The notes under the pieces were generated by a model. The model searched no databases. It worked only from the letters and a program-made list of their open reading frames with translations, and was not told the DNA's origin. 36,038 nucleotides of DNA from a virus: IMG/VR virus record IMGVR_UViG_3300025840_000104, positions 1 through 36,038 of that record; one strand, written 5' to 3'. The stretch's first letter is position 1. Each line of letters starts with the position of its first letter. Positions 6,855 through 15,371 of the stretch are shown here, one piece after another. The position numbers and the translations under genes were made by a program.

Positions 6855-6879
6855 AAAAAAAGGTCTTGACAACAGACCT
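6855..6879 (-). terminator. Reverse-strand terminator-like hairpin overlapping a promoter
   Basis: AGGTCT (6861-6866) and AGACCT (6874-6879) are perfect inverted repeats with a 7-base loop. Read on the - strand the hairpin is followed at once by a run of T (complement of A at 6855-6860), the form of an intrinsic terminator. The same inverted repeat surrounds the -35 box of the + strand promoter at 6866, so it may instead be an operator. No - strand gene ends nearby. Confidence 0.45.
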
Positions 6880-6894
6880 AAAATATGGTATAAT
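6866..6894 (+). promoter_or_regulatory. Consensus sigma70 promoter for the scaffold-capsid unit
   Basis: TTGACA at 6866-6871, exactly 17 bp, then TATAAT at 6889-6894, preceded by TGG (extended -10). This is a full consensus housekeeping promoter. Transcription should begin near 6901, 15 bases before the ATG at 6916. The AGGAG at 6896-6900 lies right at or before that start, so it may not be in the message. It would boost scaffold and coat production ahead of the terminator at 9267. Confidence 0.88.
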
Positions 6895-6915
6895 AGGAGT
6901 TATAGAGATAACCAC

Positions 6916-7161
6916 ATGGCCTCAATAGATCAAGAAACAGAACAATATTATAACACGTACTTTGACCTGTTTAGAACCGATGGTTGGAAACAGTTAATCG
7001 AAGAACTACAACAAAACGCTTTTGTAATTAACAGCGTAGAAGCAACTAAAGATGAGAACGATTTGTATGTACGAAAAGGACAACTAAACGTACTTGCTTA
7101 TCTGATTAACTTTGAAACTGCTACTAATAATAATTACGAAGAGTTAACTAGCGATGATTAA
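6916..7161 (+). CDS. Conserved acidic phage protein, function unknown
   Basis: 81 residues, mostly helical, with aromatic-rich N-terminus (EQYYNTYFDLFRTDGWKQ), a central VINSVEATKDENDLYVRKGQLNVL and an acidic end. From memory the pattern W(K)-IEEL-NA-INSV-KDE-DL-RKGQL recurs in marine T7-like phages just ahead of scaffold and coat genes. It is the first gene after the consensus promoter. Function unknown; a head assembly helper is a guess from position. It overlaps the next gene by 8 bp. Confidence 0.75.
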   Translation: MASIDQETEQYYNTYFDLFRTDGWKQLIEELQQNAFVINSVEATKDENDLYVRKGQLNVLAYLINFETATNNNYEELTSDD

Positions 7162-7375
7162 AGTATTTGATTTTCGCTGTACTAACGGACATATCTTTGA
7201 AGAATTTGTAGAAGGGAATACTACGTCCAGTAGGTGCGGATGTGGAGCCAACGCTACAAAAATCGTATCAGCAACTCAACACATACTCGAAGGGTCTTCT
7301 GGGGATTTTCCCGGTAGGCACATGAAGTGGGTACGTGAACACGAGAACGCTGGGCGATCTAGTCGGGAATCCTAG
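7154..7375 (+). CDS. Small zinc-ribbon-like protein
   Basis: 73 residues beginning MIKVFDFRCTNGHIFEEFV and continuing to SSRCGCGANATKIVSA. C9, H12 region and C28/C30 look like a shortened FmdB-type zinc ribbon. The C-terminal half (SGDFPGRHMKWVREHENAG) is charged and conserved in my memory of marine podovirus homologues. Zinc binding is inferred from the cysteines; the classical CxxC pair is altered to C-x-C. It sits between the acidic orphan and scaffold genes. Function unknown. Confidence 0.7.
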   Translation: MIKVFDFRCTNGHIFEEFVEGNTTSSRCGCGANATKIVSATQHILEGSSGDFPGRHMKWVREHENAGRSSRES

Positions 7376-7441
7376 TCTTAGGGCATCTCCCATTTTAATC
7401 CTCCATAACCTTAATAATAATAGGCGGGGTAAGTTTATATT

Positions 7442-8242
7442 ATGTCACGAGCACAATTACTTGATGAGCGTCCTGAAGAAGAACCCATCGAAACAACTGA
7501 AGAGCTAACTAACAACTCTATTGAGAATCCTGAAGAGGAACAGCCTCAAGAACCAGAGTTTGACCTTCCTGAAAAGTACCGTGGTAAGTCTGTCGAAGAC
7601 CTTGTACAGATGCACCAAGAGCTAGAGAAATTCTCTGGCAAACAGAGTACGGAAGTAGGTGAACTCCGCAGACTTGTAGATGATCATATTCAGACACAAC
7701 TCTCAACACAACAAGCACCTCAACAACAGCAACAAGAAGACGATGACGTAGATTTCTTTGTAGATCCACAATCGGCTGTTAACAAAGCAATAGCTAACCA
7801 CCCTAAGATTAAAGAAGCAGAAGCTTACACACAACAAGCAAAACAACAGGCTACTCTTTCACAGTTAAAATCCAATCATCCTGATATGGAGAGTATACTA
7901 CAAGATCCTAAGTTTGCTGAGTGGATTAAAGGGTCAAAAGTTAGAACTAATTTGTTTGTCCAAGCAGACCAAGGTTACGATTACGATGCTGCTCACGAAT
8001 TGTTTTCTCTCTGGAAAGAAAGAAACCAAGCCGTACAACAAACCGCACAAGCGGAAAAAGCAGCTCGTCAAAGTACATTAAAGTCTGCAAGTACAGGCAA
8101 TGCTCGCGGAACAGCAGAGGAATCGCGTAAGAAAATTTATCGTCGTGCTGACTTAATAAAACTTATGCAAAGTGACCCTGATCGCTACATGGCGCTGCAA
8201 CCTGAAATTATGGCAGCGTATGCAGAGAAGAGGGTCAAATAG
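7442..8242 (+). CDS. Capsid assembly scaffolding protein
   Basis: 266 residues, extremely rich in Glu and Gln. It has an acidic disordered N-terminus, the PEKYRGKSVEDLVQMHQELEK segment (about residues 43-63) typical of podovirus scaffolds, a poly-Gln stretch, helical middle, and a basic C-terminus (KKIYRRADLIKLMQSDPDRYMAL, with VKR-type end) that usually binds coat protein. It lies directly before the major capsid gene, as is standard. Scaffold would assemble the prohead and then leave. The ribosome site is weak (GGGG far upstream). Confidence 0.88.
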   Translation: MSRAQLLDERPEEEPIETTEELTNNSIENPEEEQPQEPEFDLPEKYRGKSVEDLVQMHQELEKFSGKQSTEVGELRRLVDDHIQTQLSTQQAPQQQQQEDDDVDFFVDPQSAVNKAIANHPKIKEAEAYTQQAKQQATLSQLKSNHPDMESILQDPKFAEWIKGSKVRTNLFVQADQGYDYDAAHELFSLWKERNQAVQQTAQAEKAARQSTLKSASTGNARGTAEESRKKIYRRADLIKLMQSDPDRYMALQPEIMAAYAEKRVK

Positions 8243-8265
8243 CCTAACCTTTAAGGAGAATTAAA

Positions 8266-9258
8266 ATGGCTGGTGAAACCTCTGGTGCATATTTTACAGC
8301 TAATGCTGTAGTAGACAAAACTGCGGCGGGTACTTTTATCCCCGAAATTTGGTCGGATGAAATTATTGCCGCTTACCAAAAGAACCTGAAGATGGCTCCC
8401 CTTGTCAAGCGTCTGTCTATGACCGGCAAGAAGGGTGACGTTATTCACATTCCTAAGCCTATCCGTGGTTCAGCTAATGCTAAGGCAGAAGCTACCGCAG
8501 TAACCATTCAGGCTAACCTTGAGACAGAGCTGACCGTCACTGTAGACCGTCACTTTGAGTACTCGCGTCTGATTGAGGACATTGTAGAGGTACAGGCTCT
8601 GTCATCTCTGCGACAGTTCTACACTGAAGACGCTGGTTATCAGCTGGCTCTGAAAGTTGACACTGATCTTATCAATGCTGCTACTGGCTTTGGTAATGGT
8701 ACTCGTACTCAGACTCCTGCCGCTACGGGTGCTAACTGGGTAAACAGCAACAGCTACTACTTCAATGCCGCTGCTGGCCTTGCTACGTATGCTGTTGACA
8801 CTGTAGCTACTGGTGACAACTTTACTGACCTTGGTTTCCGTGAGGCTATCAAGCTGATGGACGATGCTGACGTACCTATGGACGGACGAGTTCTCGTTAT
8901 TCCTCCTGCGTCACGTAAGTCAATCATGGGCATTGATCGTTACGTGTCTTCCGACTTTGTTGGTGGTCGTGGCGTTGAGTCAGGTCTAATCGGTAACCTG
9001 TACGGTGTAGACATTTACGTGTCTAGCAACTGTCCTGTTATTGAGACAGCCGCTGAAAACGGTGCTTCATCTCTTGATACTCGTGGTTGCTTGTTCTTCC
9101 ACAAAGACGCTCTCGTTATGGCAGAGCAACTCGCTGTACGTTCTCAGACTCAGTACAAGCAGGAATACCTGTCTACGCTGTTTACGTCTGACACGCTGTA
9201 CGGTGTTGAGACTTACCGTCCGGAAGCAGGATTCATCCTCGCTGTCGCTGACGAGTAA
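8266..9258 (+). CDS. Major capsid protein
   Basis: 330 residues, expected to adopt the HK97 fold and build the icosahedral head. The N-terminus MAGETSGAYFTANAVVDKTA is followed by FIPEIWSDEIIAAYQKNLKMAPLVKR, a segment of the kind seen in many podovirus coat proteins, and by a GDVIHIPKP element. Codon use is cleaner and more C-ending than in its neighbours, as expected of a highly expressed gene. AAGGAG at ideal spacing precedes the ATG, and a strong terminator follows the stop at 9267. Confidence 0.93.
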   Translation: MAGETSGAYFTANAVVDKTAAGTFIPEIWSDEIIAAYQKNLKMAPLVKRLSMTGKKGDVIHIPKPIRGSANAKAEATAVTIQANLETELTVTVDRHFEYSRLIEDIVEVQALSSLRQFYTEDAGYQLALKVDTDLINAATGFGNGTRTQTPAATGANWVNSNSYYFNAAAGLATYAVDTVATGDNFTDLGFREAIKLMDDADVPMDGRVLVIPPASRKSIMGIDRYVSSDFVGGRGVESGLIGNLYGVDIYVSSNCPVIETAAENGASSLDTRGCLFFHKDALVMAEQLAVRSQTQYKQEYLSTLFTSDTLYGVETYRPEAGFILAVADE

Positions 9259-9266
9259 AGTTCTAC

Positions 9267-9289
9267 GGGGGTCGCAATGGCCCCCTTTT
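9267..9289 (+). terminator. Intrinsic terminator after the capsid gene
   Basis: GGGGGTC (9267-9273), a 5-base loop GCAAT, GGCCCCC (9279-9285), then TTTTATTT. The stem has seven pairs, one of them G-U. It closes the scaffold-capsid unit; downstream tail genes would then rely on read-through or an unseen promoter. Confidence 0.88.
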
Positions 9290-9343
9290 ATTTAAACGTC
9301 TTGATGACAGGGTGTTTAACTAAAAGTTAAATAGGATAACCTT

Positions 9344-11776
9344 ATGACTGATTATGTAAAGTCTACTAATTTCACTGTTAAAGATACTCTACCTACGGGT
9401 GACACTAATAAGGTTATTCGTGGTGCAGAATTTGACACAGAATTTGATGCTATTGCTACGGCAGTAGCGACTAAATCTAATAGTGCTAGTCCTACGTTTA
9501 CTGGTACTGCTACGTTTGATGGGATTACTGCTACAGGAACTGTTAATCTTTCTGGTCTTAGTATTACATTTTCTCAGCTTGACGCTGGAGCAGTTACTTT
9601 ATCTTCTGAAACTTTTTCAGATGTAGATAATCAAATACCGACTAATGCGGCAGTAATTGACTACGTTGCTGGTGCTATTCCGGGCATTGCAGAAGTAAAC
9701 GATCTTACTGCTGTTGTAACGTGGGCTGACGTTCCTGACGCAAACATTACAGAGTCTAGCGTTACGCAGCACCAAGCGGCTTTATCAATTACGCCTAGCC
9801 AAATAGCTGGTGGGGTTTCGCCTACCTTTGAAGCAACAGCCTCTGGTGCGTTAGCTAATGGCGATAAAGTTGTTCTTAATACTGATGGGACTGTTTCCGT
9901 TATCGTAGGAGGTACTGGCAGCACAGGTAGCCATGTTACTTTTAACACTGGTGATGCAGAAGAAATTTCTGCTGCTTTTGATTCTAGTAACAACAAAGTT
10001 ATTGTCGCTTATAGAGACTGGGACAACTCTAGTCAAGGCACTGCGCTTGTAGGAACAATATCAGGAAGCTCAATTAGTTTTGGCTCTAAATCTGTATTTG
10101 AAACGGGAACAACCACTAATACTGCTATTGCGTTTGATTCTAGTAACAACAAAGTAGTAATAGCCTATACGGATGGTAGTAATTCTAGTTACGGAACTGC
10201 TGTTGTCGGAACCGTAAGCGGAACCTCTATATCTTTTGGAACTCCTGTTGTTTTTGAGTCTGCAAGCACTTCCCACATAGTTGCCGCTTTTGACTCATCA
10301 AACAATAAAGTAGTAATTGGTTATAGCGATGGTGGTAATTCTAGTTATGGAACTGCTGTTGTCGGCACGGTAAGTGGAACCTCTATATCTTTTGGAACCC
10401 CTGTTGTTTATGAAGCTGCTGATACTCGAGAAAATGCTATTACCTTTGATAGCAGCAATAACAAAGTAGTCCTTGCGTACCAAGATTTTGGAAATAGCTC
10501 ACACGGCACAGCTATTGTTGGAACCGTAAGCGGTACTTCCATATCTTTTGGCACTGCCGTTGTGTTTAACGCCGGAAGCACTGATGAAATATCCGCTACG
10601 TTCGATACCACTAACAACAAAGCAATAATATGTTATAGGGACGTAGGCAACAGTGAATATGGCACAGCTATCGTTGGTACTGTTTCAGGAACCTCTATAT
10701 CTTTTGGAAGCGAAGCTACGTTTTACACTGAAGTAGGCTCTGCGATTATACAGAAAACGTCTATTGCGTTTCACTCTGTCGCTGGAAAAGCCTTAATTTT
10801 CTTTCGAGCGAATAATGATTTATTTACTACTGAAGCTACTGTCTCAGGAACGTCTATTTCATTTAGTGACAATGTAACTGTTCAGTCTGATGCATCCGAC
10901 TATCCCGCCATTACTTTTGATTCTAATTCTGAAGCATTTGCTCTGTTTTATAATGATGACTTCGGCTCTTTAACAGGGCAGGCTCTTGTTAAATCACTAA
11001 CATTTACTAATTTAACTTCTAGTAATTTTATAGGTATCTCTGACGCCGCTTATTCGGACGGTGCAACAGCAACGATTCAAATAGTTGGCTCTATAGATGA
11101 TGCTCAATCTAGTTTAACTACTGGGTCTGACTACTACGTTCAAACAGATGGCACATTAAACACTACAAAAGGAACACCAGAGGTTTATGCAGGAAAAGCA
11201 ATTTCCTCAACTAAACTTGCTATTCAACATCCTGAAATAGCATCAACTCAAAGTTTGGTGTTTATACAAAAGTATGAACCGAGCGGCTCAACAGATATTA
11301 TTGATATAGAGGCATTTGATACAAGCCTATATAGTGCTTACATGATTGTTATGGACAATATGATTCATGCGAGCGGTAATGGAGACATTAGCGTTTATTA
11401 TAAGGTTGACGGTGCATACAGAACAGACAGCAACTATAGTCGCAGACTGATAAGAACCGATCAAAACGGAACGGGAATAACCAGTAGCGACAACAGTAGC
11501 TCTAGTCAAAGCAAAATTGATTTAGGCAATGAAGCTGAGTTTACCGGACTGCTGCACGTTTTCTTTACTGTTTCAGACAATGCTGTACATGACAATACAT
11601 TGCTTACCTATGACTTTAATGGTCAACGAGCATCTGGAGGGTCAAACACCTTTACGCAGGGTTCTGCTACCTACTACAACAGTTCTTTAAGTTCTAATAG
11701 GTTAGAAGGATTAAGGATTGATGGGGCTAGTAACCTTACAGGAACAGTGTCTTTGTACGGAATTAACAAGGGTTAA
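9344..11776 (+). CDS. Tail fibre protein with seven-repeat propeller-like domain
   Basis: 810 residues. The N-terminus (TNFTVKDTLPTGDTNKVIRG, then AEFDTEFDAIATAV) is the short anchor typical of marine phage tail fibres. A Ser/Thr/Gly-rich shaft follows. Residues about 205-555 hold seven FDSSNNK-type repeats, five spaced by exactly 52 residues, each with a following Y-x-D turn and GTVSGTSISFG strand; seven such units suggest a seven-bladed beta-propeller suited to binding a receptor or glycan. The C-terminal 250 residues are a separate beta-rich region resembling tip domains (FIGISDAAYSDG, then FDTSLYSAYMIVMDN). AGGA precedes the ATG. Confidence 0.85.
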   Translation: MTDYVKSTNFTVKDTLPTGDTNKVIRGAEFDTEFDAIATAVATKSNSASPTFTGTATFDGITATGTVNLSGLSITFSQLDAGAVTLSSETFSDVDNQIPTNAAVIDYVAGAIPGIAEVNDLTAVVTWADVPDANITESSVTQHQAALSITPSQIAGGVSPTFEATASGALANGDKVVLNTDGTVSVIVGGTGSTGSHVTFNTGDAEEISAAFDSSNNKVIVAYRDWDNSSQGTALVGTISGSSISFGSKSVFETGTTTNTAIAFDSSNNKVVIAYTDGSNSSYGTAVVGTVSGTSISFGTPVVFESASTSHIVAAFDSSNNKVVIGYSDGGNSSYGTAVVGTVSGTSISFGTPVVYEAADTRENAITFDSSNNKVVLAYQDFGNSSHGTAIVGTVSGTSISFGTAVVFNAGSTDEISATFDTTNNKAIICYRDVGNSEYGTAIVGTVSGTSISFGSEATFYTEVGSAIIQKTSIAFHSVAGKALIFFRANNDLFTTEATVSGTSISFSDNVTVQSDASDYPAITFDSNSEAFALFYNDDFGSLTGQALVKSLTFTNLTSSNFIGISDAAYSDGATATIQIVGSIDDAQSSLTTGSDYYVQTDGTLNTTKGTPEVYAGKAISSTKLAIQHPEIASTQSLVFIQKYEPSGSTDIIDIEAFDTSLYSAYMIVMDNMIHASGNGDISVYYKVDGAYRTDSNYSRRLIRTDQNGTGITSSDNSSSSQSKIDLGNEAEFTGLLHVFFTVSDNAVHDNTLLTYDFNGQRASGGSNTFTQGSATYYNSSLSSNRLEGLRIDGASNLTGTVSLYGINKG
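9977..10990 (+). repeat. Seven 156-bp repeats in the tail fibre gene
   Basis: The FDSSNNK-type codons begin at 9977, 10133, 10289, 10445 and 10601, each exactly 156 bp apart, then at 10769 and 10916 with shifted spacing. Blades 2-5 are very similar in DNA (for example GTAAGCGGAACCTCTATATC and close variants), while the last two have diverged. This points to recent duplication or recombination among blades. Confidence 0.9.
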
Positions 11777-11779
11777 ATT

Positions 11780-12142
11780 ATGAGTCAACTTAAGTGTACG
11801 GCAGACGGTCTAGTTCCGATTACTGACGAAGATCAAACCTTTTTAGATGCAGTAAAAGTTCAAGACGAAGTGTGGGCTGCAACAGCGGATGACAGAAACC
11901 GTGAGGGTATGGTTGTTACTATGCGTCAAGCACGACTAGCGTTAGCCCAAGAAAACAAGCTACAGCTGGTAGAGGATGCTATTGCGTTGATCCCAGAGCC
12001 TGATAAAACTACTATATCTATTGAGTGGGAATATGGTTCAAATGTAGAGCGTGTGTCTCCTTGGATTGATACTATGGCGTCTGCATTAGGTATGACTGAT
12101 GTAGAGATGGACGCCCTGTTTGAACTGGCGGCAACTCTGTAA
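11780..12142 (+). CDS. Fibre-associated small protein, function unknown
   Basis: 120 residues, soluble. It begins MSQLKCTADGLVPITDEDQT and has a central helical MRQARLALAQENKLQLVEDAI and a C-terminal IEWEYGSNVERVSPWIDTMASALG followed by MTDVEMDALFELA. The MRQARLAL plus WEYG(s)xVER combination is, from memory, common in small genes immediately after phage tail fibres and may be a fibre assembly protein. It starts three bases after the fibre stop. The assembly role is inference from position. Confidence 0.7.
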   Translation: MSQLKCTADGLVPITDEDQTFLDAVKVQDEVWAATADDRNREGMVVTMRQARLALAQENKLQLVEDAIALIPEPDKTTISIEWEYGSNVERVSPWIDTMASALGMTDVEMDALFELAATL

Positions 12143-12143
12143 C

Positions 12144-12434
12144 ATGAGCAGCGTGGGAAACACATCTATGATGGATAACAGGCTTGACCGCATAGAGCAA
12201 AAGCTTGACAAACTAACTGAAGCGGTATCTCAGATTGCCCGTGTGGAAGAGCAGCTGCTGTCTGCTTTTAAGCGTATGGATCGACACGAAAAAAGATTAG
12301 ACGATCAGGAGGATGATATACGAGAGCTAGAAGGCGCTATGTTAGCTAACTCAAGCTCTGTTAAAAACGCTGAGCGTTTCTTTTGGATTGTTGTCAGTGC
12401 TTGCATATCCTTTGTTGTTTACATGGTGCGATAA
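12144..12434 (+). CDS. Coiled-coil protein with C-terminal membrane anchor (XhlA-like)
   Basis: 96 residues from ATG 12144, one base after the previous stop. A longer start inside the previous gene is unlikely. Residues about 10-72 form a heptad coiled coil (RLDRIEQKLDKLTEAVSQI and RLDDQEDDIRELEGAM), and residues 80-95 are a single membrane helix (FFWIVVSACISFVVYMV). This layout resembles haemolysin XhlA-type phage proteins that sit next to holins and assist lysis. It is followed three bases later by the holin candidate, so a joint role in membrane permeabilisation is likely. Confidence 0.7.
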   Translation: MSSVGNTSMMDNRLDRIEQKLDKLTEAVSQIARVEEQLLSAFKRMDRHEKRLDDQEDDIRELEGAMLANSSSVKNAERFFWIVVSACISFVVYMVR

Positions 12435-12437
12435 CCT

Positions 12438-12818
12438 ATGTGGCAAGCTTTACTATCACCAATCACAACGTTGCTAGGTCAGGTTCTAAAGAACAGGGCT
12501 GAAGAAAAAAACGCAGTACATAAAGCAAAGATGCAGGTTATTGAGAACACCGCGTCTTGGGAACAGCTTATGGCTACTGCTAGTGCCACCTCATGGAAGG
12601 ATGAGTGGTTTACATTGTTGCTCTCAGCGCCTGTGGTTGCGGTTGTGTGGGGCATTGGGATGAACGATGTGGAAATACTAGATCGTATTGGTCTTGCCTT
12701 TGAGGAGCTTAACAGGCTTCCTGATTGGTATCAGTACCTACTGTTTATGGCCGTGTCTGCATCCTTTGGTATTCGTGGTGCTGACAAGCTGCTTGCGTTG
12801 AAGGGGAAAAATAAGTGA
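12438..12818 (+). CDS. Putative holin (GTA-type, 3TM family)
   Basis: 126 residues resembling the 3TM holin family known from gene transfer agents. An N-terminal amphipathic stretch ([17 protein letters not shown]) is followed by a helical charged linker ([21 protein letters not shown], then SWKDEWF), a strong membrane helix at about 57-75 ([18 protein letters not shown]), and another at about 97-115 ([20 protein letters not shown]). It would form the inner-membrane lesion that releases the endolysin encoded at 1268. The lysine-rich C-terminus ends at the GTGA overlap with the next gene. Holin is the best call. Confidence 0.78.
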   Translation: MWQALLSPITTLLGQVLKNRAEEKNAVHKAKMQVIENTASWEQLMATASATSWKDEWFTLLLSAPVVAVVWGIGMNDVEILDRIGLAFEELNRLPDWYQYLLFMAVSASFGIRGADKLLALKGKNK

Positions 12819-14719
12819 TAGAGTTTGATATTTTCAAAGATTCTTTAGCTGAATCTGACCCCCTTGCTAGTACAGTTGATAATCAAAATACTGAAGAAAA
12901 TGGGTATTGGGTTATTACTAGCAGAGCTAAAGGTGATGCTAATAATCCCTTTGGTGGGTCTGCAGATCAAAATCAAATCTCTCAACTTGTTCAAATGACT
13001 GAACAGGATTTACGTAAAGAGTTTCAAGACTCTGGTCAACTACAGGATCAGTTTAGTTCTTTTGATAACTACATGGGATACATTGATGAATCTCAAGAAT
13101 GGATTCAGTCAGCAGATTGGATGCTAAACACTCCTGAATATCGACCGGGGTCTAAAGAGTGGGCCTATATTAATGGAGAAGACTTTGCATGGCGTCCCGG
13201 AGAGCGCGAAGAAATTGCACAAAAGATAAGCCAAGATACTAATAATGCCCGTCAAAGTGGTTACCAACAATGGATGAACGAAGGTAATGAACTGCTTGGT
13301 AAGTGGGGCATTCAAGACACTATTTATAACGACGATGGCGATCAGTTTAAGTGGACGGGTTCTGGTTATCAAAAAACTATTAAAGTTGATGACTCTTTTA
13401 GCGTTGCTGATTTTACTAAAGGGCTAATTGTTGCGGCAGCTACAGCAGGGGTTGGGGCAGCATTAGCGCCTGTTGTTGCATCAACGTTAGGAATTGGTAA
13501 TACGTTGGCAAACACGGTTGTTAACGCCGCCCTTAACGCTGCTACAGGCCAAGACATGTCTATTAGTGATGGGTTTTCTTTTGCCTTAAACAGTCTTGTT
13601 CCGGGTGCTGGTGAAATTGTCGATCCTGATATAGCTGGTGCAGTTGGTAGTGCTATACAGGATTATATTACTGATCGTGACAACTATGAAACAGATGACG
13701 CTGGACAAATTGTGTGGAATACACATGGCGGCACTGATGAAATGGGCAACCCGATAATTAATATTCCTGATTTTGGCTTGCCCGGAGAAGAAGACGGTGG
13801 TAGTACTACATCTACTGATAGTACTAATGTTACTGATGGTAGTGGTGACGATACCACAGATACTGTTGATGGTGGTGGTGTTATTGGCGGTGGTGCTACT
13901 GACAGTGATGGTAGCGGAGACCCTGATACTAATGACAGTGATGGTGACGGTATCCCCGACAGATTTGACGAAGACTTTGTTTACGATCCTGAACACGATC
14001 ACATTTACCGTGGTAACGGGGTGTTTGAGCAAGTTGATGAAAACGGCGAGCTTACAGGACGAGTATGGATTGATCCCGACTTTGAAAGTGAAGATGGCTA
14101 CAGCGCTGTTATAGGGGAAGGTTATAGCGTTCCGGGATCAGAAGGAGATCTAGGAAGCGATACCACGCAAGAAGGAACAGGTGATGATGAGGACACTACA
14201 GGTACAACTGCTCCTACAGAAGGTTCTATTTGTTTTCTTTCTAATGGAAATATTGGTGTAATCCTTAATGGTGTTTGTGTAGCTCCAGAGACTACTACAG
14301 GAACTGGTACTGGTACAGGTACAGGCACAGGTACTGGTACTGGTACTGGTACAGGTACAGGCACAGGTACAGGTACAGGAGCCGGCACTGGTGATGGCAC
14401 TGGTGATGACATTGGTGATGACACTGGTGATGACATTGGTGATGACATTGGTGATGACACTGGTGATGGCACTGGTGATGGCACTGGTGATGGCACTGGC
14501 GATGGCAGTGGCGATGGGACTGGCGATGGCACTGGCGATGGCAGTGGTACGACTGGTGGGGTTGGTAAAGTTTCTGGTAGTGATTTTGACCCTTACCTAT
14601 TTAAAGGGCTTTCATACCAAACACCGACAATACAAGAAATAATTCAAAATCCTAACGTTGATTACACGGCTGCTCTTAATCGTATTATTAACAAAGGTAT
14701 GTTTGGAAACTTAATATGA
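12815..14719 (+). CDS. Repeat-rich structural protein with Ca-binding-like and Gly-zipper segments
   Basis: 634 residues; GTG start overlapping the holin stop. The N-terminal 190 residues form a helical acidic domain ([17 protein letters not shown]). Residues about 199-242 are hydrophobic and Gly/Ala-rich ([19 protein letters not shown]), a candidate membrane-inserting element. At about 374-387 lies [14 protein letters not shown], a dockerin/thrombospondin-type calcium loop. Residues about 495-580 are low complexity: (GT)n followed by GDD/GDG units encoded by tandem repeats. The last 45 residues are ordered and include [20 protein letters not shown]. Position between holin and tail tube suggests a virion protein, perhaps an ejected one; function is inferred. 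Confidence 0.6.
   Translation: MIEFDIFKDSLAESDPLASTVDNQNTEENGYWVITSRAKGDANNPFGGSADQNQISQLVQMTEQDLRKEFQDSGQLQDQFSSFDNYMGYIDESQEWIQSADWMLNTPEYRPGSKEWAYINGEDFAWRPGEREEIAQKISQDTNNARQSGYQQWMNEGNELLGKWGIQDTIYNDDGDQFKWTGSGYQKTIKVDDSFSVADFTKGLIVAAATAGVGAALAPVVASTLGIGNTLANTVVNAALNAATGQDMSISDGFSFALNSLVPGAGEIVDPDIAGAVGSAIQDYITDRDNYETDDAGQIVWNTHGGTDEMGNPIINIPDFGLPGEEDGGSTTSTDSTNVTDGSGDDTTDTVDGGGVIGGGATDSDGSGDPDTNDSDGDGIPDRFDEDFVYDPEHDHIYRGNGVFEQVDENGELTGRVWIDPDFESEDGYSAVIGEGYSVPGSEGDLGSDTTQEGTGDDEDTTGTTAPTEGSICFLSNGNIGVILNGVCVAPETTTGTGTGTGTGTGTGTGTGTGTGTGTGTGAGTGDGTGDDIGDDTGDDIGDDIGDDTGDGTGDGTGDGTGDGSGDGTGDGTGDGSGTTGGVGKVSGSDFDPYLFKGLSYQTPTIQEIIQNPNVDYTAALNRIINKGMFGNLI
14296..14550 (+). repeat. Tandem microsatellite-like repeats in a structural gene
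   Basis: First a 6-bp array (GGTACT/GGTACA/GGCACA variants, about 14296-14379) coding for Gly-Thr, then a 9 to 12-bp array (GGTGATGACATT, GGTGATGGCACT and variants, to about 14550) coding for GDD/GDG-type units. The units are multiples of three, so unit gain or loss keeps the frame. This is a likely hypervariable linker. Confidence 0.9.
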
Positions 14720-15363
14720 CATATTTAAATCTAGTAAACAACGTACTTAGACGGTTACGGGAAGATGAAGTAACTACCGTTAATAGCGATTCATATAGTT
14801 CTATGGTTGGTGATTATATTAACGATGCCAAACAGCTTGTAGAAAACGCATGGGATTGGTCTAATCTTAGGTCTACTCTTACAGTTTCTACGGTTGCTGA
14901 TGACTACACTTACTCGTTAACTGGCTACCAAGACCAAGGTAAAATCCTAAACATTATCAACGATACATCTAATATTGTTATGGAGTACAGGCCACAGACT
15001 TGGTTTGATGATAAATTCTTGGTTAACACGCCTGCTTCTGGTAAGCCTGAATACTATACCTTTAGCGGTATTGATGGCTCTGGTGACGCACAGATTGACA
15101 TATACCCTAAGCCTGATGGTGTTTATTCTATTAAAGTTAAAAGCGTAATTAGAAACGTAGAACTAAGCAACGACAACGATACGCTTGCTATTCCCAGTCA
15201 ACCTGTAATACACATGGCTATTGCTATGCTAGCGCGTGAACGTGGTGAGACAGGCGGTACATCAACACCAGAGTACTTTACTATTGCCGACAAGTATCTG
15301 TCTGATGCAATTGCTTTGGACGCTCAGAAGCATCCTGAAGAAACTATCTGGTATACCCCGTAG
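14716..15363 (+). CDS. Tail tubular protein A / head-tail adaptor (T7 gp11-like)
   Basis: 215 residues. It opens [20 protein letters not shown] and continues with [30 protein letters not shown], which is the hallmark pattern of the T7 gp11 (tail tubular A) family that joins the portal ring to the tail nozzle. A middle beta-rich region ([23 protein letters not shown]) and a C-terminal helical part with an ARERGE element follow. The ATG overlaps the previous TGA (ATGA). The length is close to that of T7 gp11 (196 residues). Confidence 0.87.
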   Translation: MTYLNLVNNVLRRLREDEVTTVNSDSYSSMVGDYINDAKQLVENAWDWSNLRSTLTVSTVADDYTYSLTGYQDQGKILNIINDTSNIVMEYRPQTWFDDKFLVNTPASGKPEYYTFSGIDGSGDAQIDIYPKPDGVYSIKVKSVIRNVELSNDNDTLAIPSQPVIHMAIAMLARERGETGGTSTPEYFTIADKYLSDAIALDAQKHPEETIWYTP

Positions 15364-15371
15364 GAGAACGT

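Noticed and set aside
13586-14032. 148-codon reverse frame in the repeat-rich structural gene
   Set aside because: Val/Thr/Ile-rich antisense shadow of a Gly/Asp/Thr-rich gene, with no supporting ribosome site or neighbour.
14122-14532. 136-codon reverse frame made of Pro-Val and Ser-Pro repeats
   Set aside because: It is the antisense reading of the Gly-Thr / Gly-Asp tandem repeats and has no independent signal.
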